Positions 40,540-52,084 of a stretch of DNA of 64,000 nt are shown piece by piece (within the stretch, counting starts at the first letter, position 1; every line of letters begins with the position of its first letter). The stretch comes from Glossina fuscipes (lineage: Eukaryota; Arthropoda; Insecta; Diptera; Glossinidae). The notes beneath the pieces were generated by a model. That model saw only the letters and a program-made list of their open reading frames with translations, was not told where the DNA came from and did not search any database. The position numbers and the translations under genes were made by a program. The stretch is from contig NW_023998422.1 in assembly GCF_014805625.2 (NCBI RefSeq), forward strand, positions 10,293,264-10,357,263. The letters are read 5' to 3'.

Positions 40540-42080
40540 ACTATAGTATTTTTGGATAAATTGTAACTTAAACATGTAATAAAAAAATATATATATACAC
40601 AAATACATACATATGTATAATGGTGGATATTTCCCTTATTAAGCATTTTAAGAAGTATATTTAAAATGTACTTGAATTTTATCATAAAAGAGCAGAAATT
40701 TATTTGCCCACCTACTACACTTATCGTAGAAAATGAATTTTATTCTTCTCCTAAAAAAAACAGAATAACTTTAAAGTTTCCTTTGTTCACATTCACAAAT
40801 TTCACCCGATTTCTAAAAGCCTTTAAGATATCTTATACTTTAAGCAGATTTTGATCCTTCTTACTCTTCCAGCTTCTTATAAAAAAGTTGAAAACTGATT
40901 TAAATAAAATGAAAAAAAAAAAAAAATAGAAAAATAAATTTTAACTTAAGAATGAAATGAATTCAATACTATTGTTAGAATGATAACGAAAAATAGCAAA
41001 AGAAAATTCAAACTTTTCAGACGATAATAAAAAATTAAAAATACAAGAAGCAAGCGTTTAAGCAAACGTTTGTATGTTACATGCACATGAAAGCAGACAC
41101 ACACACACACATATGAATGAGTAACATCGAGGAAAACGAGAGATACCGAAATTGTAAACTTTAGACTGTTTAACTGTTAAAAATTTTAAAGAGTAAGAAG
41201 AAGAAATAGATAAAAAGAAAGATGAGAAAAACGCAAAAAAAAAAAAAAGAACGTAAGAGAAGAGTTTCAATAATTTAAGAAGTAATAAAAATGGAAAAAG
41301 TTTTCTGCCAAAAACTAAAACTCAACAAATGCACACAAGTTGACAAAGAGTTAAAGTTTCACTTTGAACAACAATTGCTGTAGAAAGTACAATTTATACA
41401 AATTCATGATGTCAGTGTTTTTCATTTCTGTTTTTCTACTCCTAAAGGAAAATACTTTCATTCATTCATTCATTCATTCATTCATTTAAATCGAAAAGAG
41501 ACGAGGAGAACATAACTTGTTATTGGATATGGTACGGCCTAGAGTCTAGAGGAATAAACGAGAAGAGAGGAGTAAAGCGCAGAGAGGGAAAAGTGAAAAG
41601 CTCTGCGAGTTATATTAAAGTTGAAAATTTTCAATTATAACTTTCTGCCAAACAAATCTTGAAGCCAAAAATGTAACCTCGAAATATATTTCAAAAATTC
41701 AAATAAGACAAGAAATTCTTCTTCTTTTTTTTTTTTTTTGCTTACATTCACTCAATTTTGCAACAAATTGTAGCAAAGTTGATAAGAAAGTTTTTATTAC
41801 TGCACTTTTTTACCAAAATAATTCAAATCAACAGTACAAATAACTAGACGCTGCTTTAATCGCAATGCTAAGCACCTTCACTACGACAATATAAGGAGAA
41901 GGAAAAACAAAAAGAGCCATAAAAAAAAAAACTTTATTAAATTTGTAAGAATTTTTTTCATATCCACAAAAGGGGATTTATTGAATTTATTAACTCGTTG
42001 TAACTACTTGTAGCCTTCTGCAAGAACACAAAAAAAGAAAACATACAAACAAAAACTTTATATAGTAGGCCAAGTGGCAC
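40540..42080. other. No recognisable gene
   Basis: A+T-rich, low complexity, with a CA tract at 41099 and (CATT)n at 41458. Confidence 0.55.
41458..41487. repeat. (CATT)n microsatellite
   Basis: About seven units of CATT. Confidence 0.95.
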
Positions 42081-42084
42081 CATT

Positions 42085-42430
42085 AAATACCTTACACTGC
42101 TTGACCTAATACAGTTATTCATATGAAGACTTTGCAAAAAAACTAAAACTGAACAAGGGAAGTAATCGAAAGATTCCTCGTATAGCAACCATTTTCAATA
42201 GCGTTTGCCGTTTGGACAACACCTGTGTATGTGTTTAATTTCATCAAAATATCTCAAAACTTAACAACTGCAGATTGAACCCAAAAATATAAGACAAACG
42301 GCTGGATAGACGGACAGCCAGACAAACGGACAGAGAAGCCTAGTCAGAATCACTTTCTGAGTCGATCGGTATAATAGAAGCTGAGTGTATCTGAAGTCCT
42401 TCTTGATAAGCGGTGTAGGATATACGAAAG
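42085..42430 (+). repeat. Family A interspersed repeat
   Basis: Left end ATACCTTACACTGCTTGACC, then GACGGACAGCCAGACAAACG and GATCGGTATAATAGAAG, with right end GCGGTGTAGGATAT. A copy with both ends visible. Confidence 0.68.
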
Positions 42431-42599
42431 AAACCTACGACCAGCAAATGTCATGAGAAAATTTTGAACTTTTCTTAGCCTAAAATTATTATTTTTATTG
42501 TTATAATTCATTTAGACGGTTCTAAGTATAAAAGTAGCAGCAACTGAGACTATTCGCTTCTTTTCATGTTTCATTTATAGTACGTTACGTACTATATTT

Positions 42600-43200
42600 C
42601 AGGGTTACGCACTACGCTGGCATTCACTCGGCAAATATTTTATCGTAAGGTTCTGTCCATTGGAGGAGCTTTGCAAATTGAAGAAGTAGATTTCTTAAAG
42701 TTGAAGCTGCCGAAGACACAGATCTAGCTACTAGGTTTGTTCGATCGTTTCCCCAGAGTTCAATACCATTTCGGAATCCACAAAATTTGAATTTGGTCTC
42801 CATAAGTGGCAATGGTATTGACTACTTTGTTAATGGTGTTCCAATTGGAGTTTAAGGGATTTCGAATAAGTTTTACGACCGAAAACTAGCTCTCTGAGCA
42901 AGATTTATAACTTGAAGAATATATTCTAGCTTCGATTCTAAATGTTGAAGAGTTTTCGTATAGGACTTGCTGCGTGGTATCCACTACTGCATCGATAAAC
43001 GAGCAACCGTCACTCTTACAACTGTCTGTAAAAAGTTACTTTCCTCTGCGATTAGTTCTCGGAAGGCAAACTTTGATGTTGAGAATACCGCAAATACCGC
43101 AAGACTTGGCTTTTAAAGCTCACGATGGTTTAAACGCGGCTTTTATGGAGCCATTCTTTTGCGATGTATATATATATGTAGGGTCTAATTGTTGATTAGT
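42600..43200 (-). mobile_element. RNase H domain fragment of an I-clade non-LTR retrotransposon
   Basis: Combining frames on the minus strand gives NSSTFRIEAR, then LIRNPLNSNWNTINKVVNTI, ATYGDQIQILWIPKW and GIELWGNDRTNLVARS. Together these match the RNase H pattern of I-element-type LINEs: an EA residue pair, a central DS-V helix, and W.P.H.GI.GNE.AD near the end. At least two frameshifts and several substitutions (for example KW for SH) make it non-functional. The last ~180 bp is an open stretch of 62 codons (42812-42624). No 3' tail was found here. Confidence 0.65.
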
Positions 43201-43252
43201 GTCTTTTCACTTTTTCGCCACAGCTTTTTTATCGTCTTTGCCGAGTATTGAG

Positions 43253-43645
43253 TTACAGGAGCTGAGGAGTTTCGGGATGAAAAAGAAATTTTAATATATA
43301 ATACCTAGCACCTAGCAGGGAAGAAAGAGAGCATTTTACATACTTGCAATTTTGTAATTTATAATTGAATGACTTGACACTTTTGGGGGCACAGGCCCAG
43401 TTTGTTACGTTGACGGTAAAGTGCTTGTAACAATTTGGACTACCATTCTTAAATTCGTGCTGGGAGATTACAGTAAAACTTGAATGTTCTTTTTCTACTT
43501 TTATTATATCGTTTGAGTGCGTGAACAGGAAAGTCGTTATTAATTGATTGCGTGGTTCATGGCCGGGCATATACTTGCTATATGAAAGGAAAATAATGAG
43601 TAAGATGCAATTATTGGTTACATTTTTAAAGTGTATTAAAGACAT
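43253..43645 (-). CDS. Unrecognised 130-codon open frame, doubtful
   Basis: I do not recognise this frame. It starts with ATG at 43645 (MSLIHFKNVTNNCILLIIFL) and ends at TAA/TAG-type stop at 43253. Visible features are an N-terminal hydrophobic stretch that could pass for a signal or anchor and five or six Cys in the C-terminal half (NWACAP, LQNCKYVKC). It lies immediately upstream, on the same strand, of the RNase H remnant at 42.6-43.2 kb, so it may be unrelated retroelement debris or chance. No splice partner or promoter is evident. At this A+T content an open frame of this length can arise by chance. Confidence 0.15.
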   Translation of the reverse strand: MSLIHFKNVTNNCILLIIFLSYSKYMPGHEPRNQLITTFLFTHSNDIIKVEKEHSSFTVISQHEFKNGSPNCYKHFTVNVTNWACAPKSVKSFNYKLQNCKYVKCSLSSLLGARYYILKFLFHPETPQLL

Positions 43646-44074
43646 CCTTACCTTAATATTAAAAGCTTCTCAAAATATTTATTGGAATGGCTCTCGTTAG
43701 GAAATCGTTTCAATTTTTTATATTTTTTAAAAAAGAATTAAAAGCAACTTTTTTCAATTTAAATAAAACAAGTGAGAAATTTCTATTTATCTCCACCCTT
43801 ATCTCAGACAGGTATGGAACAAGTGATACACTTATATTTGTCTCCATCAATATGTAAAAATACCGAACAATTCCAAAGCCGCCGGTTGATCAATCACAAC
43901 TTTTTTACGGTACAGTGACCTTTAAAACGGCAAACGTTTACTTATTTCTCACAAATCGAAAATTCACATAGTTGTCGCGTTTGTTTCTTCGTTCTTATAA
44001 GCGCATCTATATATGCTTTTTTTTTAATATGACCAAATACTTAAGTAATGTCCCGTACACATGCACTACGAAAA

Positions 44075-44330
44075 CGGTCGGAAAGAAGTGAGGAAAGTAA
44101 AAAAAGAAATAGGGAGTTGGCCGCAGCCTAATGGGTATGTGTCCTGTCGATAGCTGTTAGGTTGACTTAAAGTATTTTAATTATGGTCGCAACTGCTTTC
44201 CAAGATCGGTTACTATGTCATCCCTTTACCGGCTGAACATTTATCAGCAACTCTAGTGCACTTGAAATTTGAACCCGTAGCTATCTATGTCCATGGTTCA
44301 AATTTTGGATATGTTATGTTGATTATGCAA
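44075..44330 (-). mobile_element. SINE-like repeat, family 2 (copy 4, diverged)
   Basis: On the minus strand it reads GCTACGGGTTCAAATTTCAA (B-box-like), then GTTCAGCCGGTAAAGGGATG and ATTAGGCTGCGGCCAACTCC, and ends in a pyrimidine-rich stretch. This is the same order as the copies at 32.2 and 35.3 kb. It lies directly upstream of the family 1 SINE at 44.46 kb. Confidence 0.45.
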
Positions 44331-44454
44331 ATACCGCATACGGCAGATTACGTCTGCATTTACCAGTGAGATTTAAGTTCAAGATTCGTCTTTACACTGA
44401 TTTTTTCATTCAGGAATTATTACCGTCCAAAGAAATATGTATAAGTTCTATGGT

Positions 44455-44634
44455 CTCATCCGCCTGAGTAGCCGAAGGCGAGGAATCTCGACTAGCAATG
44501 GTCAATAGTCGTGGGTTTGAATCTCAAGTGCGGTAGAGTTTTTAATATTAAAAGTCGATAGCCTTAGATGCTAGTGCTTTTAAGAGTTTACTCTTAGAAT
44601 TTATTTCTCTGGCGAAATTAATAATAATAATAAC
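44455..44634 (+). mobile_element. tRNA-derived SINE, family 1 (second copy)
   Basis: The order of parts is the same as in the copy at 25.9-26.1 kb. The A-box-like CCTGAGTAGCCGAAGGCG is followed by the B-box-like GTGGGTTTGAATCTC, then GATAGCCTTAGATGCTAGTG, CTCTGGCGAAATTAATAAT and a (TAA)n tail. It is somewhat diverged, for example TTTGAAT for TTCGAAT in the B box. No clear target-site duplication was found. Confidence 0.78.
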
Positions 44635-44908
44635 ACGTGGCTTAATAGTGACATTAAGCCTTCAAGATTTGTATTCCGTCATCAAACACAGACTTATTTT
44701 AAATATTTTCAAACGACAAAACAAATCTTTCAAACCCATTCAACTTATGTGACAGATGACAGACAGAAACAGATGAGTTCAATTACAAATTTAAAGCTTC
44801 TCAGCCATAAATTTGCTTAGTAACATCATAAAGTCTGTTATTGAGTTATCTTAAACGAAAGAATTAATAAAAAGCATTCCTTCGGCGATCAATTGTTTGC
44901 ATATATTT

Positions 44909-47900
44909 CTAATAATAACCACATCGTTTAACATATTTTCGTATAAAACAAAAAGCTAAGATATTAAAGATTGCAGCTATTACCAAAAGACCGATGCAGT
45001 CAAACCAGAAGGTGCCCGGATCCGTGCGATAAGAACTGTGCTGTAAAATCTCATAACCATTTTTAAAACAGGGATGTTCAACGTTCTCAGAACACTCTGA
45101 AAAAGAAAACAAGCGATTACTGGAGCAAGTGGATCAAGTTACTTTCAAATGAATGCTTCACCTATGTTATCCACGTTTATCCAAAATGAATACATTAAAG
45201 CTTCATTCGAATAGAAGAACAATGATAAGTATTTCAGAAATGGTAGAGAATCCACATTATAATAGGCTCCGCCAAAGATGAGAAAAAGCAAATCGAAAGG
45301 CGCGGCACATTCCGTGGACATTTTTTCCGTCTCAAAAATACTCGATATGAAAAGACCATAACCGGTGGCAACAATCGCGGAAAGACTTAAAACTAAACCC
45401 ATGCTTAGGAATAATGTAAAACCACGTTCGAAATAAATGAAGCCATAAACGACAGAGAAGAACAAAAAGCTTTTGAAGAAAGCAACAGGTAGATAAGCCA
45501 AGACAACTGCTACATAATAGGCGGAAAGACTGTACGTGCCCTCGCCTACTTCGCGACGCATTATAGGCAAAGCGGAGGGAAACACATAAGCGACCCCATA
45601 AGAAAATGTGAATACAATCTCATTGCTAAGCATAAAAATTGAACCATCTATGTCTTGTATGGATGTCTGAGTCATATTAACTATACCGGAATACATAATC
45701 GCCAAAGTCACTGAAGTAATCTGGACAAATAGAACAAAGAAAAAACATTCAGATTTCAAAAGACTAAAGAAATAAATTGTATAACGAGGCAACATACCAT
45801 AAATAATCCAAGACCTATAAGACCTGGTTGCATATTGCGCAGATCCTCAGTAATCAAGCGTTTCAATAATAGGTAAACTTGGAACGGCCACCATATCTTT
45901 TCACTAGTAAAGAAAAAAACATTGAACTTGAAAAAAAGCAAAACACTCATATTCAACTTAGATAGAGATCGTGATATAAGGAAAAGCTTTAATAAATGAC
46001 GATATCATCTTTTTCAGGGCAAACTGCAGAGTAAACTACTATTAGCATATGACACGATATTCCATATTTCATAGACAATATCTAAAATCATTTCTAATTT
46101 ACAAAAGTGGCGACACTATTTTTCACATACCAGATCGCTTACAAGGTACAAGGGTATATTAAGTTTGGACGGTTGTATGCAGCACCTAGGATGACTTAAG
46201 ATAGGTCATCTTTTGCTATACTGATCTAAACTTGCTCTTGGGTCCGTCTGTCTCCCTGTTTGTCTTGTTTTCAATTTTCTATATATTTTACTGAAATTTC
46301 GCTTTTGGATCACGAACGAGGGCCAATACCAATGATTTCGATCGGATCACATCCCACACAAAGCCTTATTTTGAAAGGTCGTTACATGATTCGTTCAGTA
46401 TTAAACGATATGGTATAGGGTACTTAATGGCGAATCACGACTCACCATAATCCTTTTAAGTGATTCAGGTAACTGGCAACTTTAGTCTCTTTATTAATAT
46501 ATAGCTTTTATCGGATTGCACTTTCAGTAAAGGAAAACTTCAGATCAATCTTTACAAAAGTTTTTGATTATTATGGTTAAAGCAGAAAAAACTGATTTTT
46601 CGTAATTATAGGCCATCCGACTTGCAGCCCATTATAACGTCTTACAAAAAAGGGTTTTTTGATCATTTTTTTTGGGATAGAAAGCCAGGCAGTAGAATAA
46701 TAATAGTGAGCCATAGGCGCATATTTAAGTCGAACAAAAGAAAAATTATCACTGGAAAATATTAAAAAAACAAGAACGCCGGAGTCATTCTCTCGAAACA
46801 CTATACATTTAAGGAGCTTTACCGCACGGTATAACACAGCCCACCATTAAATACCCTACACTACTTCGCTTAATACAATTATTTATATAGCATAAGTTTT
46901 TAAAAAAAAGTCTTAGACGGGACGTGGTTGCAAAAGTGATCCGATCGGAACTATCCGAACCCGGAAAAACAACTTTTTAAAATAAGGCGTAGTAAGTTGA
47001 TCATATGAAAATCAGACAGACGGAGAAACAATCTTAAATCAGAAAATGACTCTGAATCGATCGATGTAATAAAATGTGAATGTATCTTAAGTCTTTCTGG
47101 ATGTTGCTTACATCTGCACAAGCTTAATACACCCTTACACCACAAATAGTAATCTATATGCTTATAGTAAGTGAAATACGAAAGACTTTTTAGGAATATC
47201 GATTTTTGTGTGATTGTGTGTTTGAGCTATTAAGATGAGCATATATAGTTTCAAGTGCCCGTCTTCTGCAATACAGTTATGGCCAAAAAATCACTTTTCT
47301 TTCAGAGATCTTTAACGGGTTAGTTAAGCCTATAAAAAAAAGTGATTTTTTGAAAAATTTCGATTGGACTGAACCCTAATTAATTTTTAAACTTGCCAGG
47401 GAGGAAAGAAAAAGAAAAAAGAAAATTCTCTCCTTCTTCTTACTTTAAGGCAAGATTCTGAAACGTTAAAACTAATTAAAAAGATGGGTAGAAAGGGCCG
47501 ACTGCGTTGATTTCTAATCAAGTGAACATGATTTCTGGAAATACTTGATATATTCAACATAGTTCCTAAGGGTAAAATTCTCAAATGCATGTTGGCCACC
47601 TTAACAGTACAACTTACAAATTTTTATATTTGCTTAAATAGTCACCAGCATAATATTTAGGTAGTAACCAGCTTCCTCCATATAAACCCGAAATTTGATA
47701 GTCATATTTTCTCTTAATTAATGAACCATCCGTACGGTTCGTATGACTATCAGATATAGTTTTTAAATAAAAATCCGCAGGATTGCAATTTTGCGGTAAA
47801 ATATAACCTAATCTGTTTGAGAAGAGAGTGTAAATTAGTTAAGGTCAAATTTCGAATTTCTCAAAGTCACCTTGTAAAGAAGTCTTTAGCTTCTTCAGTT

Positions 47901-49840
47901 CTTCCCTGATAAACTACTCGTCCAGCATCCATTAATATAATGTGCGTAAATAATTCGTATATATCGGAGGTCGGTTGATGTATAGAACACATGACGGCTT
48001 TCTTATGGCGGCGTTTTATATTGGTATTGGATAAGCTTTTCTCAGAGTTTGTCACGGCATTGAACGATTCCATTTCTATCGAATTAGTAGGACTACTTTC
48101 GGTACTAAGTGAAGACTGAGAAGTATCTTCACCATACAACGTAGTCAGACTATCCAGATTCAAACGACGTCTGGTACATAGATGACGTAAAGTCTTCACG
48201 ACACTATAGGCATTATAGCTATCTAAACCGGTTGTCGGTTCATCGCAAAACAGAAATGGTGGATCCGTTATAAGCTAAAAACTATTCGATAGTCAATCAT
48301 TTTTATTGAAAAGTCACCCAAAGTCGTTACCTCTTCAGCTAAACTTAAACGTTTACGTTCACCACCCGACAAGTGTTGCAAACGTGTATGAGCGACATCT
48401 CTTAAGCCCACGGCCCAAAGCAAATCGTTGACGCGTTGACGCTTTTGCGTTTTCGTTGCTTTCCGATGCATTTTAAAATGTGACTGCAATTAAATTTTGC
48501 AAAAAAAATCTTTAATTCTATTATTCGTTTGTTTTTAAATAACTCTTAACTTACCATAAAATACAAATGTTCATAGGCTGTGAATGTTTGTACATTAATG
48601 TCAAATTGCGGTAGAAAGCTTGAAATACGTATCATTTGTGTTCGTTCCATTGCTACACTATTAACCACTACATCACCGGTCAAATTACCACGTAAACGTT
48701 GCGATATTGCTGCCAATAATGTTGTTTTACCAGCACCGCTACAGCCCAATACGGCCACCAAATCACCTGTTTTCATATGACCGCTGACTATTGCGTATGA
48801 ATTACGAATAAGATTGATGATGAATAAGGGATGATGACAAAAAAAATTTGGTGAAATGAAAATGAAGCAAGAAAGTTATATGCACCGATCACTTCAAATC
48901 AACAGTGCTTTTAAATCTGGGCATAAGAATAATTTTTGTCGGGCTCGAAAATTTTTCGTTTATTAACTTAAGCTAAGTAAGAGGTGAGTATAATTTAAAC
49001 TTGGATAAGTCAAGGCAACGTGCACAACGTGTTGTCTCAAAATCTTATTTTATGTTGTTATATCGTGACCGTGTTATAGTTATCGTAAACTTTAATACCG
49101 TGTTGCATTGAAACCGTCTGCCCATCTGCATGCCAGAATTTCAGTGATTAATGAGCTTCACATTTATCAGTCAATTTTTTATAATCTGCGCGACTTGTAG
49201 TACAAGCGTATATTAAATTTGCGCAGACGTATACAAGGAAGAAAATGAGATAGATGCACTTTCTATTATACCGAGTGATGCAGAATCACTTTTTGCATCG
49301 ATCTGAGCTTGTCTGTCCGTCTGTCTTGTTTTTTTTTTTTTTGTGTTCAACCTACAGGTCGCTGGTTTTGCGATATTTTGATTTGGTACGCCGTCGTTTC
49401 TTGACCCAAGGATGACCCCTAGCAAAAATGATTCGGTTCGGATCACTTTTCCCCATATAAAGCCTGCCTGAAAATTCATTATATGAGTAACTTTAATAAA
49501 CGAAGTGGTGTAAGCTGTTTAATGAAGGGCCGCACAGTGTTTTCACATGCTTAACATATAAATGTTTTACTTTCTAACAAAATTTGGTAAAGATAAATGA
49601 TAATTGAGACGAACGCTGGCTGCCTTTCTAACTTAACATTGCCAATATAATTTTCTTACTCCAATGTCATTACACTAAAATAGATATTAATTTTTACTTA
49701 CCATTATTAAGAATTTGTACATCCTTTTGAACTTGACAGGTTTGCCAGAAGTTATAATTATTCTGTTCTTTGGCCGGCACATTATAATTTAGATTTTTCC
49801 ACTCTAAATATAAGCCAGGAATCCAACTCTTTACATTCAT
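44909..49840 (-). CDS. bw: brown: ABCG-family eye-pigment precursor half-transporter (8 exons, 658 aa)
   Basis: Coding exons, in transcription order, are 49840-49702, 48787-48555, 48483-48331, 48274-47871, 47812-47618, 45903-45798, 45720-45162 and 45096-44909. Every junction has GT/AG and consistent phase, giving 658 codons plus TAG. Visible parts: Walker A GCSGAGKT (residues 61-68), Q-loop FLPQ, signature LSGGE (162-166), Walker B FLFCDE (182-187), H-loop His274 in SIHQPTSD, and a C-terminal membrane domain from about residue 390, ending in RCGYY. A low-complexity Ser/Thr/Glu-rich linker of roughly 50 residues separates the D-loop and H-loop regions. Wording throughout matches Drosophila Brown (for example MKTGDL near the N-terminus and LRHLCTRRR), whose usual length is about 675 aa. 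Brown is known to pair with White in pigment-granule membranes and to carry the guanine/pteridine precursors of red drosopterins. Introns 1 (914 bp) and 5 (1,714 bp) contain repeat insertions; the other five introns are 56-77 bp. No disabling change was seen. The start ATG is the first in exon 1, just after an in-frame upstream A+T-rich leader. Confidence 0.95.
46130..46445 (-). repeat. Family A repeat inside bw intron 5
   Basis: Has TACAAGGGTATATTAAGTTT, CACCTAGGATGACTTAAG and GTCCGTCTGTCTCCCTG, and ends ACGATATGGTATAGGGTACT. It faces the same way as the host gene (minus). Confidence 0.7.
46850..47155 (+). repeat. Family A repeat inside bw intron 5
   Basis: Left end AATACCCTACACTACTTCGC, then CAGACAGACGGAG and CTCTGAATCGATCGATG, with right end ACCCTTACACCACAAATAG. 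It faces opposite to the host gene. Confidence 0.7.
49185..49530 (-). repeat. Family A repeat inside bw intron 1
   Basis: Begins CGACTTGTAGTACAAGCG, has TGTCTGTCCGTCTGTC, a T run and GTGTTCAACCTACAGGTC, and ends ACGAAGTGGTGTAAGCTG. Confidence 0.7.
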
Positions 49841-50374
49841 TTTACAATTTAGACACAATGTATCTTAACTATGTTTGTATCTTACTAACATTACAAAATA
49901 AATATAAAATTTCTGAGAGTCTTTGCGAAGATCTGTTCTCTGTATTTAGAATATTATATCGCCATTGTATTGTCTTATCTAAGACAAGCGATTAACTGAT
50001 TTTGTTTGGACGGATTACTTGCTGGTATAGTTATCACAAACACTGATGAAATTTATGTAAATAACAAAATTTGGTTTTTTTCTCACTGCTGACGTTATAC
50101 ACCGAACGGCTATGTTTACACGAACTGTTTGTCTCAAAAGTTATGAAGTAACTAGATTTGCTTTACGCTTTAGATTATATCGTTTTGTGAGTAGGAGGTG
50201 TGGTAAGAAAATAAATGTATCTTCAAGTAATTATCTCTCCGTTAGTTGTACAATTTCAAGTACAGTTTAGAGAGTTCACGCTAGTTTTCTAACCTACATT
50301 TTACAAAAATTCAAGGGAACATTAAAACCACGACAGCATTAATCTGTTAAACTTTTATTAAAGACAATTTTGTT

Positions 50375-51013
50375 TTTTCATATCCACCACCAAAGGATAG
50401 AGATATACAGTGGTTTTGTCAAAACGTTTGCAACACCCAGAAAGAAGCTTCAAAGATCCCACAAAGTATATGTAATGAGTCATATTAAAAATTCGCCGCG
50501 GATGCTTAGTGCTTCCGCTATTTCCTGACAACTTGCAAGCCAACCTCGTTCCACCAATTGTAAAATTTCATCGCCTTTTTCAGTGACTGCGAGATGCATA
50601 TTTAACATCGAAATTTCCGGAACGGAATCGACCAAACCACTCCTGGGACCTTCATTCATTCATAGCGTCCTTCCCGTAAACTTCACATATGTTCTTTTCT
50701 TTTTTTCGCAGAATTTTTTATCTTTTTTATTGTACAAATGCATCCATCATATAGCCTGTTTCTTCAGATATTTCACTCATTTCCAATTCAATACAAGTTT
50801 TTGCACGAGCAAAGAATTAAAAAACTGTCTTCACAAAAAATGTAAGGTGATATGTCAACTTTTAAGCGCATGTTCGCTTGAGGCAGTCAGGTGAGTGTTA
50901 CCCGATATATAGCCATTAACACCATCCCGCGGAAAAGACCGAGAAAAATTTTCAATATGACTTAATGTATACTTTGATCAGCATGAAATTTTAAATCGAT
51001 TTAAGCATGTCCA
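50375..51013. repeat. Family B repeat, broken by a mariner fragment and ending at the 1-kb element
   Basis: The head is GCAACACCCAGAAAGAAGCT, TCAAAGATCCCACAAAGTAT (50432-50470). After the mariner fragment the family resumes with ACTTTGATCAGCATGAAATT and TTTAAGCATGTCCATCTGTC (50972-51019), where the G+C-rich element inserted. Confidence 0.5.
50485..50865 (-). mobile_element. mariner-family fragment, same subfamily as the 34.9-kb copy
   Basis: On the minus strand, from an ATG at 50780, it reads MSEISEETGY and then, across breaks, KKRTYVKFTGRTL, NEGPRSGLVDSVPE, GDEILQLVERGWLASCQEIA and EALSI. The leader before the ATG also matches the 34.9-kb copy (TGCAAAAACTT followed shortly by GAAATGAGTG). 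It is interrupted, lacks the catalytic half, and abuts a family B repeat. Confidence 0.7.
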
Positions 51014-52063
51014 TCTGTCCCTTCATCTTGGGGAGATGCCGAAACTCTCACCTCCCAGCGGTGATCCCCGGGCAACGGCTTCGGCCGGCTAAGAAGAGTT
51101 TAAGGTTTTGGGCTGCTAACTCGGCGACGAGTTTCTGAGAGATGGTGGAGGGGTTGGCTGGAAGAAGAGCTCTTACTCAATAGCTAGTTACTACCGAGGA
51201 AATATATTGAATGGTATTTAAGTACGATGAAGGTAGTAATCTAGCGAGTGCATGGTAGAGTGCATTAGATTAGTCTGCCATGTTCAGTGCAATACCCGAG
51301 ACCTATATATCTTAAAGAAAAGTAGTTCACTGGTGCTGGCAACCAGGAAAGTATGGAGAATCCGAAGCAAGTACGGTTGTTTTAACAACCGCCCAAAGTA
51401 TGCCAAAGGCTTTGCAAAACAAACTGGGAGCCACGGGGGTCAGGAAGCTCGCCTCACAAAGCCACGTATGCCTGCGGGTATATGATGGACTTTGTCCTTA
51501 AGTCGTAATAAATAAATTAATTATACTATTAATGCAAAAAGGAATTGACGGACGGCCTTCCCTTTGGCCGATTGATAGAAGATGTCTGGTAAATTAATTA
51601 ATACATGCAAAAATGGAAAAGGGATATGACGAATAAGTTCTCCCCTTTTACCTATTTTTACTTTTGAACACATGTCACGGATGCCTGCGGGTAATGGTGG
51701 TAATTGATCAACAGCACAGTGGAAGCCTTATGGCGGAAGCAGTCAGTTGATCAATTTGTGAGTCCTGACTGCTTGGGTGCGGCCCTTCGGGGAGTACTCG
51801 TGGTGGTTGTGGTCGGCGATTTCCTAGCTAAAATGGAACAATTGAGTGCAGCTAGGCCTCGCCATTGACCAGAGGGTTTATTGTTCCATACACAATAAAC
51901 TGTTCTGGACTCTGTTGCTGTTTAGGCCCCTACTCTGTGGGGATTGTCTAACTCGCCAGGGGGCGTAGTACGCTTAAAAGTGGCTTGGGCCACCGTGGGG
52001 TTAAGCCTTTCAGGCAGGAACCCACGTTAAACCCTTGCCACAAATTTTCTGTCCCTTCATCTT
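51014..52063 (+). mobile_element. G+C-rich 1,018-bp insertion flanked by a perfect 16-bp target-site duplication
   Basis: The 16 bases TCTGTCCCTTCATCTT occur at 51014-51029 and again at 52048-52063. Between them lies a segment (51030-52047) that begins GGGGAGATGCCGAAACTC and ends CCCTTGCCACAAATTT. It is much richer in G+C than its surroundings and interrupts a family B repeat. It has no convincing long coding frame (the best is 77 codons, 51252-51485, unrecognised). It contains a short palindrome (CGGTTGTTTTAACAACCG, near 51374) and two copies of CACG-ATGCCTGCGGGTA (51465 and 51677). A 16-bp duplication suits target-primed reverse transcription, so a non-autonomous retroelement is the best guess; its class is unknown. 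Direction is arbitrary. Confidence 0.75.
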
Positions 52064-52084
52064 TTCCCTTCGACGAACTTGCTT

